Of a stretch of 64,000 bases of DNA, positions 50,710-58,769 are shown one piece after another. The notes under the pieces are model-generated. The model was not told the origin of the DNA. It saw only the letters and a program-made list of their open reading frames with translations, and searched no databases. Within the stretch, counting starts at the first letter, position 1; every line of letters begins with the position of its first letter. The DNA comes from Anoxybacillus mongoliensis (lineage in GTDB: Bacteria > Bacillota > Bacilli > Bacillales > Anoxybacillaceae), in NCBI RefSeq assembly GCF_014201515.1, contig NZ_JACHEQ010000009.1, positions 56,701-120,700 of the forward strand. Reading direction: 5' to 3'. Made by a program: the position numbers and the translations under genes.

Positions 50710-51846
50710 TTCATATGAACGGGGTGGACGAGGTCCCCAAAATTGATAATATTGCGTTTCAATGAAACCATTGAATAGTTTTCGACGTTTTGTTGCTTGC
50801 TTCCCATACAACTGCTCAAAGTTGCGGTGAGATGTTAATATATAAATCGACCACGTATCGAGTGCAGCAAATGTTTTTCCCATTTCCCGATATAACTGTT
50901 CTACTTCTTCTTTTTCCCCTAATCGCTCACTATAGGGAGGATTGCCGACGATGACGCCGTACTCATCTTTCGTTCGAAAATCTTTCACCTGCATTTGTTT
51001 AAACGTAATTAAGTCGGCTAATCCTGCTTCTTGTGCGTTTGTTTTCGCGATGTCTACCATGCGATGATCAATATCAAAGCCGACAATATGTAGCGGTTGA
51101 TCATAGCGCGCCAAATCTTCCGCCTCTTCCCTCGCTTCGTCCCAAAATCGAGATGGAATCCAACTCCATCGTTCAGATACAAAATCGCGGTTAAATCCTG
51201 GTGCAATATTTTGACCAATCAGTGCTGCTTCAATCGCAATCGTTCCAGATCCACAAAATGGATCAACAAATGGACGATCCGGATTCCAATTCGTTAACTG
51301 AACAAGCGCTGCCGCTAACGTTTCTTTTAATGGTGCTTCTCCTTGTTTGGTGCGATATCCCCTTTTGTGCAACCCCGCACCACTCGTATCGATTGTTAAT
51401 GTGGCGATATCTTTATGTAAAGCAACTTCAATACGGAATTGTGCGCCTGTCTCCTCGAACCATGAAACGCCATAATGTTGTTTTAAATTTTCAACAATCG
51501 CTTTTTTTACGATCGCTTGACAATCGGATACACTAAACAATTTTGATTTAACCGACTTCCCAACAACAGGAAAATGGGCGTCCATAGGTAAAAACTGTGC
51601 CCACGGTAGCGCTTTTGTTTGTTCAAATAACTCATCAAACGTCGTTGCACGAAATTCCCCCACCTTCACTTTCACCCGATCGGCTGTGCGAAGCCATAAA
51701 TTCGTGCGACAAATCGCTCGCTCATCTGCAACAAACATCACCCTCCCATTGTCCACTTGACAGTCATACCCGAGCGCCCGAACTTCATCTGCAACAATGG
51801 ACTCGAGCCCCATTGCTGCAGTAGCAATTAATGTTATTTGCCCCAT
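50695..51846 (-). CDS. ypsC: THUMP-domain class I SAM-dependent RNA methyltransferase (YpsC/RlmL-like)
   Basis: ATG at 51846 is best spaced from AAAGGTGA (51852 is too close), giving 383 residues. A THUMP domain (about 45-155) binds RNA. The Rossmann methyltransferase then has VDPFCGSGTIAIEAALIG (about 195), VGFDIDHRM and the NPPYSERLG catalytic motif (about 305) of N2-guanine or N6-adenine enzymes. By homology with RlmL it may modify 23S rRNA; the exact base is unknown. It follows the GGDEF-EAL gene by 6 bases. Confidence 0.9.
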   Translation of the reverse strand: MGQITLIATAAMGLESIVADEVRALGYDCQVDNGRVMFVADERAICRTNLWLRTADRVKVKVGEFRATTFDELFEQTKALPWAQFLPMDAHFPVVGKSVKSKLFSVSDCQAIVKKAIVENLKQHYGVSWFEETGAQFRIEVALHKDIATLTIDTSGAGLHKRGYRTKQGEAPLKETLAAALVQLTNWNPDRPFVDPFCGSGTIAIEAALIGQNIAPGFNRDFVSERWSWIPSRFWDEAREEAEDLARYDQPLHIVGFDIDHRMVDIAKTNAQEAGLADLITFKQMQVKDFRTKDEYGVIVGNPPYSERLGEKEEVEQLYREMGKTFAALDTWSIYILTSHRNFEQLYGKQATKRRKLFNGFIETQYYQFWGPRPPRSYEKLSH

Positions 51847-51852
51847 ATTCAT

Positions 51853-53568
51853 TCACCTTTCATTGATATATTCATCCCATTCTTGAATAAAGTGCTGCAC
51901 CTCATCTATTGGCATCGGCTTAGCAATGTAATATCCTTGCACCATATCACATTGCTGTTTATTTAAAAATTCATATTGCTGCTCTGTTTCGACCCCTTCG
52001 GCCACGACAGATAAATGCAAATGATGCGCCATCATAATAATTGTTGAGACGATCGTCGCATCATCGCTATATAAAGATAGGCGACGAATAAACGATTGAT
52101 CGATTTTTAAAATATCAATTGGAAAACGATGTAAATAACTTAATGAAGAAAAACCTGTCCCAAAGTCATCAATAGCTAGTTTAAAACCACACTGTTTTAA
52201 CTGTACAAGTTTTTGAACAGATTCCTCTGCATTTGGCATAATCGTACTTTCCGTTAGTTCTAATTTAAAAAAGCGCGGATGTACATCGTTTTTTTTGACA
52301 ATTGTTGACAACTGTTCAACAAAATCATCTTGTTGAAAATGAACAGCGGAAATGTTTATTCCGATTTTTATATGCGGAGCGAATTGATGAATCGCCTTCA
52401 TATGTATACATGCTTGTTCGAATAGCCATTTTGTTATCGGAACAATCAATCCAGTTTCTTCTGCAAGCGGAATAAATTGCGCAGGGGAAACGAACCCGAT
52501 ATTTGGCTGTTTCCAACGCATTAATGCTTCAAGTGCCTCAATTTTCTTCGTTTTCATATTGACAATCGGCTGATAGCAAATGAATAATTCATTTCGTTCA
52601 AGTGCTTTTCGCAAATAATTTTCTAACATGACCACTTCGCTTTGGTAGTCCAACTTAGTTGTATATAATTCAAAGCGATTTCTTCCGCTTTCTTTCGCTT
52701 TTTGCATGGCGCGATCGGCTCGACGTAATAGTGTTTCCCCATCATCTCCGTCGTTTGGATACATGCTTATGCCGATGCTTGCTGACATATATACATCTTT
52801 TCCATTTAATATAAAAGGAGCTTGTAGTGATTCAATCATTTGTTCTGCTATGCTAACAGCTTCTTGAACATCTTTTAGTTTAGGTAAAATGACAACAAAT
52901 TCATCTCCACCAATACGAGCTAACGTATCTTTCGTGCGCAATAGCTTTTTTAAACGATTGGCTACCTTTTTTAACAATACATCTCCATTGTAATGTCCAA
53001 GCTCATCGTTAATATATTTAAAGCGATCTAAGTCAAGAAACAAAATCGCTAATTGCTGATTGTAGCGACGTGCCATTTCAAGTAAATGTTGAAGACGTTT
53101 CGTAAATAATTGTCGATTTGGAACATTGGTCAACAAATCATAGTTCGATAATCGCGCAAGTTGCTCCATCGTTCGCTTATGTTGTGTCACATCTGAAAAG
53201 ATCGCTACATAATGCGTCGGGTTTCCTGCGACATCATAAACGGCTTTGATCGTTAACCATTCGACGAACAACTCGCCATTTTTTCGTTTGTTCCAAATTT
53301 CTCCCTTCCAAACGCCGTGATCGCGTATCGTTTCCCACATATTCTCATAAAATGTTCGATCATGTAAACCAGAGCGAAGAATATTTGGTTTTTTTCCGAG
53401 CACTTCTTCTTGCGTATAACCCGTTACCGTTTCAAAAGCTGGGTTAGCTAATAAAATATGTCCTTCACTATCCGTCACAATAATTCCTTCGTCCGCTTCT
53501 TGAATAATGGCATGGGACACAGATAAAAATGTATCTAAACCAAACAAAGATGCTAACTTTTTGTCCAC
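51853..53568 (-). CDS. PAS-GGDEF-EAL cyclic-di-GMP protein
   Basis: GTG at 53568 is chosen because GGGGAGAG lies 8 bases upstream. The 571-residue soluble protein has a PAS domain (about 25-135, with QEADEGIIVTDSEG), a GGDEF domain with intact RIGGDEF (about 225) and an EAL domain with EALMRW, ELTES and DDFGTGFSS. Both enzymatic centres keep key residues, so it could make and degrade c-di-GMP. No transmembrane segment. It lies between rnpB and ypsC, where B. subtilis has no such gene. Confidence 0.9.
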   Translation of the reverse strand: MDKKLASLFGLDTFLSVSHAIIQEADEGIIVTDSEGHILLANPAFETVTGYTQEEVLGKKPNILRSGLHDRTFYENMWETIRDHGVWKGEIWNKRKNGELFVEWLTIKAVYDVAGNPTHYVAIFSDVTQHKRTMEQLARLSNYDLLTNVPNRQLFTKRLQHLLEMARRYNQQLAILFLDLDRFKYINDELGHYNGDVLLKKVANRLKKLLRTKDTLARIGGDEFVVILPKLKDVQEAVSIAEQMIESLQAPFILNGKDVYMSASIGISMYPNDGDDGETLLRRADRAMQKAKESGRNRFELYTTKLDYQSEVVMLENYLRKALERNELFICYQPIVNMKTKKIEALEALMRWKQPNIGFVSPAQFIPLAEETGLIVPITKWLFEQACIHMKAIHQFAPHIKIGINISAVHFQQDDFVEQLSTIVKKNDVHPRFFKLELTESTIMPNAEESVQKLVQLKQCGFKLAIDDFGTGFSSLSYLHRFPIDILKIDQSFIRRLSLYSDDATIVSTIIMMAHHLHLSVVAEGVETEQQYEFLNKQQCDMVQGYYIAKPMPIDEVQHFIQEWDEYINER

Positions 53569-53601
53569 AACAAACTCTCCCCTCATATTCCCAAAAAACA
53601 A

Positions 53602-53628
53602 AAACTCCCCTGACGTTATGCAGGAGAG
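53602..53628 (-). terminator. Terminator of rnpB
   Basis: ACTCTCCTG and CAGGGGAGT pair around a CATAACGT loop, followed by TTTTGTTTTTTGGG on the minus strand. Confidence 0.85.
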
Positions 53629-53635
53629 TGTTGCC

Positions 53636-54045
53636 ATGAACCATGTTCTGTAAGCCATGTTCTGTTCCGTCGTACTGCAAACGGCTTGCGCCTCGTACTT
53701 CGGCGGTAATCATCTATCTACAGGCTGTACGCCTGTCCTTCTCTCCGTTCATTTCCTTCGAGAAGGTGCCCCTACCATCATTTGGGTTTCTCGCTCGTGG
53801 GGTTTACCGCGTTCCACTCTTGCCGTTTCCAGCAAGACTACGTCACTGTGGCACTTTAAAGGTAGTCGAGCCATATCCATTGAAGGACGTAGGCTCTTTC
53901 CCTGCCGTCAGCCCAGCTTATCGCCAGACTGCCCTAGCTTATGCATTCGCTAGGCACGAACACTACGGGCATCTCAGCACCGTGCGAGCATGGACTTTCC
54001 TCTACGATGCATACACATCGCAGCGATTACCCGAACATGATTCAT
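53636..54045 (-). ncRNA. rnpB: RNase P RNA, class B
   Basis: About 410 nt. Conserved blocks in order on the minus strand are TTCGGGTAATCGCTGC at the 5' end, GAGGAAAGTCCATGCTCGCAC, ATGCCCGTAGTGTTCGTGCC, GTGCCACAGTGACG, GTGGAACGCGGTAAACCCC, and near the end GTAGATAGATGATTACCGCC and ACAGAACATGG. The 5' ATGAATCATGTTC and the 3' GAACATGGTTCAT pair as helix P1. It is the catalytic RNA of RNase P for tRNA 5' processing. Ends are set by P1 and could vary by a few bases. Confidence 0.95.
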
Positions 54046-54105
54046 GTAAGCATATGTTAGTATATCCGAAACGATAAGCCAAATCAATAGAAAAGGTTGG
54101 AACAT

Positions 54106-54402
54106 TTATTCGTAAAGTTTGTTTCCAAAAACATGTTTTTCTAAATTGGAAAGACGTTGTAAGATATCAAAGTTCGTCGTTCCCGTTTGAGATGGCTGAC
54201 GTTTTTGTGCCTCCTGCAATTGGCTTTTCAATTTTGCATTTTCTTGTTGTAATTGTTCAATCATTTGATGAAATGTTTCATAGTCTTTAATGACTAAATC
54301 AAGAAAGCGATCAACTTCATCTTGATTATATCCGCGCATGCTTATTTTAAACTCTTTTTCGAGAATGTCTTTTGCTGTTAAGTTGATGCGATCTGAAAGC
54401 AC
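54106..54402 (-). CDS. gpsB: Cell division protein GpsB
   Basis: The 98-residue coiled-coil protein starts with a DivIVA-like lipid-binding domain ([15 protein letters not shown], then [20 protein letters not shown]). The C-terminal trimerisation part ends in [14 protein letters not shown]. GpsB shuttles penicillin-binding proteins between side wall and septum. It lies between cotD and rnpB as in B. subtilis. The ATG has GAGGTGAGCAAAC upstream. Confidence 0.95.
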   Translation of the reverse strand: MLSDRINLTAKDILEKEFKISMRGYNQDEVDRFLDLVIKDYETFHQMIEQLQQENAKLKSQLQEAQKRQPSQTGTTNFDILQRLSNLEKHVFGNKLYE

Positions 54403-54499
54403 GTTTGCTCACCTCAATTATCCATGTCTACACCTATTCTTTCAAAAAAAGCAGTCTTTGTCAATTTTTCATTTTCACAAACTTCGTCTTTTTTTCGAC

Positions 54500-54527
54500 A
54501 AAAAACCGAAGGCGAATCGCCTTCGGT
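54500..54527 (-). terminator. Terminator of cotD
   Basis: ACCGAAGGCGA and TCGCCTTCGGT form an 11-bp stem with almost no loop, followed by TTTTTTG on the minus strand. Confidence 0.85.
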
Positions 54528-54760
54528 TAAAATGGTCGTGGAAACGGACCAGGTCCTGGACAAACAACATGTTGATGTGATACATCGTTTACAACAGATT
54601 GCGTATGTGGAAAATAATGTTGATGTTGGAACACATGATGATTCACATACGTCGTATGTGACGGATGAATGTGTGGCACAATCGTTTTTTGCATTTGATG
54701 TTGCGTACAACATTTTGTTGGATGAACGATTGGCGCCATCATATTTGGACGACAACGCAT
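54527..54760 (-). CDS. cotD: Inner spore coat protein CotD
   Basis: ATG at 54760 follows AAAGGGGTATGAAAT. The 77-residue His-, Pro- and Cys-rich product starts MRCRPNMMAPIVHPTKCC and has KTIVPHIHPSHTTYVNHH and HYFPHTQSV, the CotD pattern. It is made in the mother cell and cross-linked into the inner coat. Divergent reading frames on the other strand are shadows. The neighbour order cotD-gpsB-rnpB supports it. Confidence 0.92.
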   Translation of the reverse strand: MRCRPNMMAPIVHPTKCCTQHQMQKTIVPHIHPSHTTYVNHHVFQHQHYFPHTQSVVNDVSHQHVVCPGPGPFPRPF

Positions 54761-54845
54761 ATTTCATACCCCTTTCGCATTAAAGTTTGTTACATTTCTA
54801 GCGTATGTGCAAAGGGGTATACATGTACTAATGGAAACACCTATT

Positions 54846-54941
54846 TTACATGAACGTATAAATGTTATGTTTCATATTCGCGAAAATGACAACTGTAGCT
54901 CCTATTAAAACAAAAAATAAATATAAAATTTTTTTACTCAT
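54846..54941 (-). CDS. Single-pass small membrane protein (31 aa)
   Basis: ATG at 54941 follows GCGGAGAGAGAAGC. The 31-residue product (start MSKKILYLFFVLIG) is one hydrophobic helix with a short polar end. No family recognised. It lies between cotD and hemAT, on the minus strand. Support is limited to ribosome binding site and composition. Confidence 0.5.
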   Translation of the reverse strand: MSKKILYLFFVLIGATVVIFANMKHNIYTFM

Positions 54942-55132
54942 TGCTTCTCTCTCCGCGGTTCTTATTGTTCACAAGTAAACATTCTACTTTATTCTTTTTC
55001 ATTCGACAAGTAGGGAAAACTTTGTCATTTTTTGCGCTTCCCTCGGAAATAACATAAAAATTTTCCTTCTTATTTTTACAGTACATGATATAATATTTTA
55101 GGGGATTTTTTATAAAAACTGGAGGGAAAACG

Positions 55133-56500
55133 ATGTCAAAATGTCCATTTCACGCTCTTTTCAATGAACAAGGAGCCATTCAGCTGTTCCGTAAAAAACA
55201 TCAAAAAGAAAATGAAGATATGAATCTTCGTCCTTCTACATCTTCACACGTTACAACGTATTATCGACAACTCCTTTCAAGCGATCGAAAGCAACAAGTT
55301 TCTTTCGTTGGATTAACAGAGAAAGATGTGCAACAACTTGTTTCAATTCGTCCACTCTTTGCTAAGCATGTCGAACGAATTGTCAATGCGTTTTACGATC
55401 AAGTTGGGCAAATGCCACATTTGAGACGCATTATTGACAATCATTCCACGATTGATCGCTTAAAACAAACGTTGCGCGCTTATCTAATGGATATGGTCTC
55501 TGGAGAAATTGGTGAACAATATATTATTCGGCGAAAAGTGATCGGCAACGTTCATAACCGGATCGGTTTGTTTCCGGAGTGGTACTTGGGGGCTTACACA
55601 ATCATTCAAAATGAAGTGCTTCGCATATTAATGGAGGAGCTACCTCCGACAGAAGCAACAAACATTTACCAATCGTTTGCCAAACTTTGTTCATTCGATA
55701 TGCAAATTGCGATTGAAACGTATATTGAATCGTATACATCGTCTATGATGAAGTTAAATGAAATTGCAGAGTTGCAACATCGTTTAACAGAATCGTCTAC
55801 AACACTTGCTTCAAGTGCGGAAGAAACAACTGCTTCTATTTTTGAAGTACAAAAAAATGTCCAAAGCATGTTGAATGAAGTGACAAGTATTCAACGTCAA
55901 TCTGTTCAAATGAGCGAACGAGTTGAAAAAGGAAAAGAAGATGTAAAACAAACGTTAACCAAACTAGACAGTGTTGCTACATTAATTGAAGGAACAAAAT
56001 CGCTTACGAACGAACTGACCGATAGCTCGCGAAAAATCGGAGAAATCGTCAATGCGATTCGCAACATTTCAAATCAAACAAATATTTTATCGTTGAATGC
56101 GAACATTGAAGCTGCACGTGCGGGTGAACATGGAAAAGGGTTTGCAGTCGTCGCAAATGAAGTGCGAAAACTTGCAACGCAGACGGAACAATCGCTTGAC
56201 TACATTCAAAATCACATTGACATTGTTCAACAAACGATTCGCAAATTTGAACAGGCGTTTCAACAAATCGTTGAGGAAACGCGAGCATTCCGACAAGCAA
56301 ATGAAAGTATTATTCATATTTTTGATCAGTCTGTTACTGATGTGAAATCAACTAGTAAAAAAATCGATCAATTTACTTCACTCATTAAACAGTTTCATCA
56401 AATGTTTGATGAAATTTCATCCGCTGCCTCACAAATTGCTGAAATGGCCGAACAGTTAAACGATTTAAATCAAGAATTGACCGAAAAGTTCAATTCGTAA
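55133..56500 (+). CDS. hemAT: Globin-coupled sensor with methyl-accepting signalling domain (HemAT-like)
   Basis: The 455-residue soluble protein starts after ACTGGAGGGAAAACG. A sensor globin (about 55-205) has proximal His141 in [18 protein letters not shown] and a distal-side Tyr88 (NAFYDQV), as in B. subtilis HemAT, which senses oxygen. The signalling hairpin ([21 protein letters not shown]) is intact, so it could bind CheW/CheA. An extra N-terminus with Cys4-Pro5-Phe-His is unlike HemAT. No HAMP or membrane helix. It is followed by three coupled genes with partner-switching character. Confidence 0.9.
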   Translation: MSKCPFHALFNEQGAIQLFRKKHQKENEDMNLRPSTSSHVTTYYRQLLSSDRKQQVSFVGLTEKDVQQLVSIRPLFAKHVERIVNAFYDQVGQMPHLRRIIDNHSTIDRLKQTLRAYLMDMVSGEIGEQYIIRRKVIGNVHNRIGLFPEWYLGAYTIIQNEVLRILMEELPPTEATNIYQSFAKLCSFDMQIAIETYIESYTSSMMKLNEIAELQHRLTESSTTLASSAEETTASIFEVQKNVQSMLNEVTSIQRQSVQMSERVEKGKEDVKQTLTKLDSVATLIEGTKSLTNELTDSSRKIGEIVNAIRNISNQTNILSLNANIEAARAGEHGKGFAVVANEVRKLATQTEQSLDYIQNHIDIVQQTIRKFEQAFQQIVEETRAFRQANESIIHIFDQSVTDVKSTSKKIDQFTSLIKQFHQMFDEISSAASQIAEMAEQLNDLNQELTEKFNS

Positions 56501-56523
56501 TTGTTAAACGGAGGAAGATGACG

Positions 56524-56853
56524 ATGAAGCACCCACGGCTGAAATACGAGCAACGGACGTTTGCTCATATCGACGAAATGGCGGAAACGTTGCTTCACGA
56601 AATAAACGAGCAGCTCATTCGCATCGATATGGGAATTCTCCCGAATAATGTACCATCACGCAACTATGCGAAGTTTCGTCTCATGCATTTGCAACGTTCG
56701 TTCGGAGAGAGCATCCCGCTCTCATTTCGTTCAACATATAACTCTTTATGGAGTCAATTGTATCGTCTCGAGCATCAAGGTGATTATAAACATCCTTATA
56801 TAAAACAACTTTTGATTCAATTAAAAAACAATGATTCAAGCTCAGCTAAATGA
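56524..56853 (+). CDS. Uncharacterised 109-aa protein of the HemAT cluster
   Basis: ATG at 56524 is 9 bases after ACGGAGGAAG (ATG 56518 is closer). The 109-residue helical protein (start MKHPRLKYEQRTF) contains a conserved-looking MGILPNNVPSRNYAKFRLMHL centre. I recognise no domain. Its end overlaps the GHKL gene by 23 bases, and its start is 24 bases after the hemAT stop, so it is in the same transcript. It may link the globin sensor to the kinase; that is inference. Confidence 0.72.
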   Translation: MKHPRLKYEQRTFAHIDEMAETLLHEINEQLIRIDMGILPNNVPSRNYAKFRLMHLQRSFGESIPLSFRSTYNSLWSQLYRLEHQGDYKHPYIKQLLIQLKNNDSSSAK

Positions 56854-57223
56854 AACAAATTATAGCACAATGATTTCAGCGATGCTCGAGCAAATAAACG
56901 ATCATATGCAACTAGACGAAATACAAAAATATACAATTCAATTAATATTATGGGAGCTCGTTTCCAATGTCATTCGACATTCTACAAAAAAATATGCTAC
57001 TGTACACATCAGCTGGTCAGATGAAGCGATCGTCATTGAAGTGATTGATGAAGGAGACGGCTTTCAATGGGAAGAAAAACTCAGCGCTCCTCCTCCTGAT
57101 TTCACTCGTCCAGGAGGACGGGGACTTTTCCTTGTTCAACAGCTTGCTTCCCATTTTTCATTTGACGAAAAAGGAAAACGTGCCATTGTCGTTGTCGCAC
57201 GGAATAAAGGGGGAGAAATATGA
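56831..57223 (+). CDS. GHKL ATP-binding protein, RsbW/SpoIIAB-like serine kinase or anti-sigma
   Basis: The 130-residue protein is a stand-alone HATPase: N box ELVSNVIRHS (about 38-47), G1 box DEGDGF and G2 box GGRGLFLVQQL. There is no HisKA domain, so it is of the anti-sigma/serine kinase type. The start has a weak ribosome binding site but lies inside the upstream gene, suggesting coupling. Its stop overlaps the STAS gene (ATGA). No sigma factor gene is near, so its binding partner may be a protein other than sigma. Confidence 0.87.
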   Translation: MIQAQLNETNYSTMISAMLEQINDHMQLDEIQKYTIQLILWELVSNVIRHSTKKYATVHISWSDEAIVIEVIDEGDGFQWEEKLSAPPPDFTRPGGRGLFLVQQLASHFSFDEKGKRAIVVVARNKGGEI

Positions 57224-57513
57224 TCAACATTGTTACATATGATGATAAAATCGTTGTCTCTTTTCAGCAAGATATTAACTTTGAAACATCACGCGTCATG
57301 GAAGAAACGATTCAATCACAGCCGTGGGAAACATCTCATTTACAAATTGATTTATCTGCTGTTCGATTTATTGATAGCTCTGGTGTTCGATTGCTGATTA
57401 GCTGGCTGTATCCATTAAAAGATCGAATGCGTATTGAAATGACAGGCGTTTCAGCACCTATTAAACATATATTATCTATCTGTCAACTTGATCAATTTGT
57501 AGACATTAAATAA
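57220..57513 (+). CDS. STAS-domain protein, anti-anti-sigma (RsbV/SpoIIAA-like)
   Basis: ATG at 57220 overlaps the preceding stop and has AAGGGGGAGAAAT upstream. The 97-residue STAS protein holds the phospho-acceptor region FIDSSGVRLL (Ser about 52). It would be phosphorylated by the upstream kinase and dephosphorylated by a PP2C enzyme, the usual partner switch. The likely phosphatase is convergent at 57536. A weak terminator (AAAGGG/CCCTTT) lies between. Confidence 0.9.
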   Translation: MINIVTYDDKIVVSFQQDINFETSRVMEETIQSQPWETSHLQIDLSAVRFIDSSGVRLLISWLYPLKDRMRIEMTGVSAPIKHILSICQLDQFVDIK

Positions 57514-57533
57514 AAGGGCTCTCGACCCCTTTT
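57512..57533. terminator. Weak bidirectional hairpin between STAS and REC-PP2C genes
   Basis: AAAAGGG and CCCTTTT flank an 8-base loop with T-run on the plus side and A-run on the minus side. Confidence 0.5.
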
Positions 57534-57535
57534 TG

Positions 57536-58672
57536 CTATTTTACATGAATAGAAACGAATGTAATATCGTCATTTCCTTTATCATATTGCGTTTTTTCAT
57601 TTATGTTCTTTACCATCTCATCAAACGTATGAGCCGTTTGCATCATGTCAGCAAGTTGTCTGGCACATTCTTCACCTAACACTTCGATCAATCCGTCTGT
57701 GTAAATCATAAGATAGGTGTCATGTTGAAACGAAATCGTCCCTTTTTTATATGGAGCATTGGATACAATGCCAATTGGAATGCCCCCTTCTTTAAGAAGC
57801 ATCGCTTTTCGATTATTCATCGATATGGCTGGCGGATGGCCTGCGTTTACATACTCCATGACTTTCTTTTTTACATCAATTGTTCCGTAAAAAGCGGTAA
57901 AGTAATATTTCGTTTCCTTTCCAAACAATTGAAAAGCATGTCGATTTAATTCATGCACAACAAGAAGGGGGTCTGTCACTTTCGTCATTAATCCATGTAA
58001 CAAAGAACGAATCGACATCGCAACAAGTGCAGATGCAACACCGTGCCCCATGACATCAATCACAATAAAAGCATACATATGTGGACGAACTTGTTGCCAA
58101 AAATATAAATCACCAGACAGTTGTGAAGAAGGAATATACGTCCCGACAAAATGAATATGTTCATTATTCAGCGGTTCAGGAAGTAAACCTTCTTGAACGA
58201 GTCGGGCTAATTGTAAGTCTTCATTCATCTTTTTTTGCATCGTCCACATATGCCGATAACTTTCTACATATGCTTCATTCGTTCGTTTCAGTTGATCCAT
58301 CGTTTCTTTTTGGCGATACGCCAATTGAACACGCGAAACGAGTTCGACCATTGTAAACGGCTTGCGAATGTAATCAAATGCCCCTGCTGCAAACGCTTCC
58401 TCTAATTTTTGTTCATCATCGTAACCTGTAACCATTAATACAGGGATATGATGCAATTGCTCATGTTGTTTCAATCGCCGACACCATTCAATACCGTCTG
58501 TTTTCGGCATACAAATGTCCATTAAAATGACATCGACATGTTGGGATAAAATATATGCATATGCCTCGTCCGCATCTTCAAACGGATGAATGGAGATGCC
58601 TTGAATATGTTCGAGCATCGCTTCCATCATTTCCAATGTCGGCACATAATCGTCTATAATCACTACTTTCAT
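57536..58672 (-). CDS. Response regulator with PP2C (SpoIIE-type) phosphatase, RsbY-like
   Basis: The 378-residue protein starts with a REC domain: acidic pair IIDDY, phospho-acceptor Asp in VILMDICMPKTDG (about 52) and Lys in YIRKPFT (about 103). A coiled-coil linker follows, then a SpoIIE-type PP2C domain with SGDLYFW, IDVMGHGVASAL, IYTDGLIE and GNDDITFV. Such enzymes (B. cereus RsbY) dephosphorylate STAS proteins. It is convergent with the HemAT-STAS genes, so it is likely their phosphatase. No cognate sensor kinase is adjacent. Confidence 0.9.
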   Translation of the reverse strand: MKVVIIDDYVPTLEMMEAMLEHIQGISIHPFEDADEAYAYILSQHVDVILMDICMPKTDGIEWCRRLKQHEQLHHIPVLMVTGYDDEQKLEEAFAAGAFDYIRKPFTMVELVSRVQLAYRQKETMDQLKRTNEAYVESYRHMWTMQKKMNEDLQLARLVQEGLLPEPLNNEHIHFVGTYIPSSQLSGDLYFWQQVRPHMYAFIVIDVMGHGVASALVAMSIRSLLHGLMTKVTDPLLVVHELNRHAFQLFGKETKYYFTAFYGTIDVKKKVMEYVNAGHPPAISMNNRKAMLLKEGGIPIGIVSNAPYKKGTISFQHDTYLMIYTDGLIEVLGEECARQLADMMQTAHTFDEMVKNINEKTQYDKGNDDITFVSIHVK

Positions 58673-58769
58673 CTTCAGCCGCCCTTTTCGTTATACTTTT
58701 TCTATATTTCATTTATACACGTCGCAGACCCGAAAAAGATAGCTTAAAGATGAAAGTTTTTCAAATTTT

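Noticed and set aside
53643..54077. Long plus-strand frames over 53.6-54.1 kb
   Set aside because: The region is RNase P RNA on the minus strand; frames in GC-rich structural RNA are by chance.
54424..54783. 119-codon open frame on the plus strand opposite cotD
   Set aside because: The minus frame has the CotD pattern, a ribosome binding site and a terminator; the plus frame crosses the terminator and lacks a ribosome binding site.
57536..58672. Loss of a metal-binding Asp in the PP2C motif (SGDLYFW)
   Set aside because: The essential Asp of this motif is present; the second position also varies in active SpoIIE-type phosphatases.
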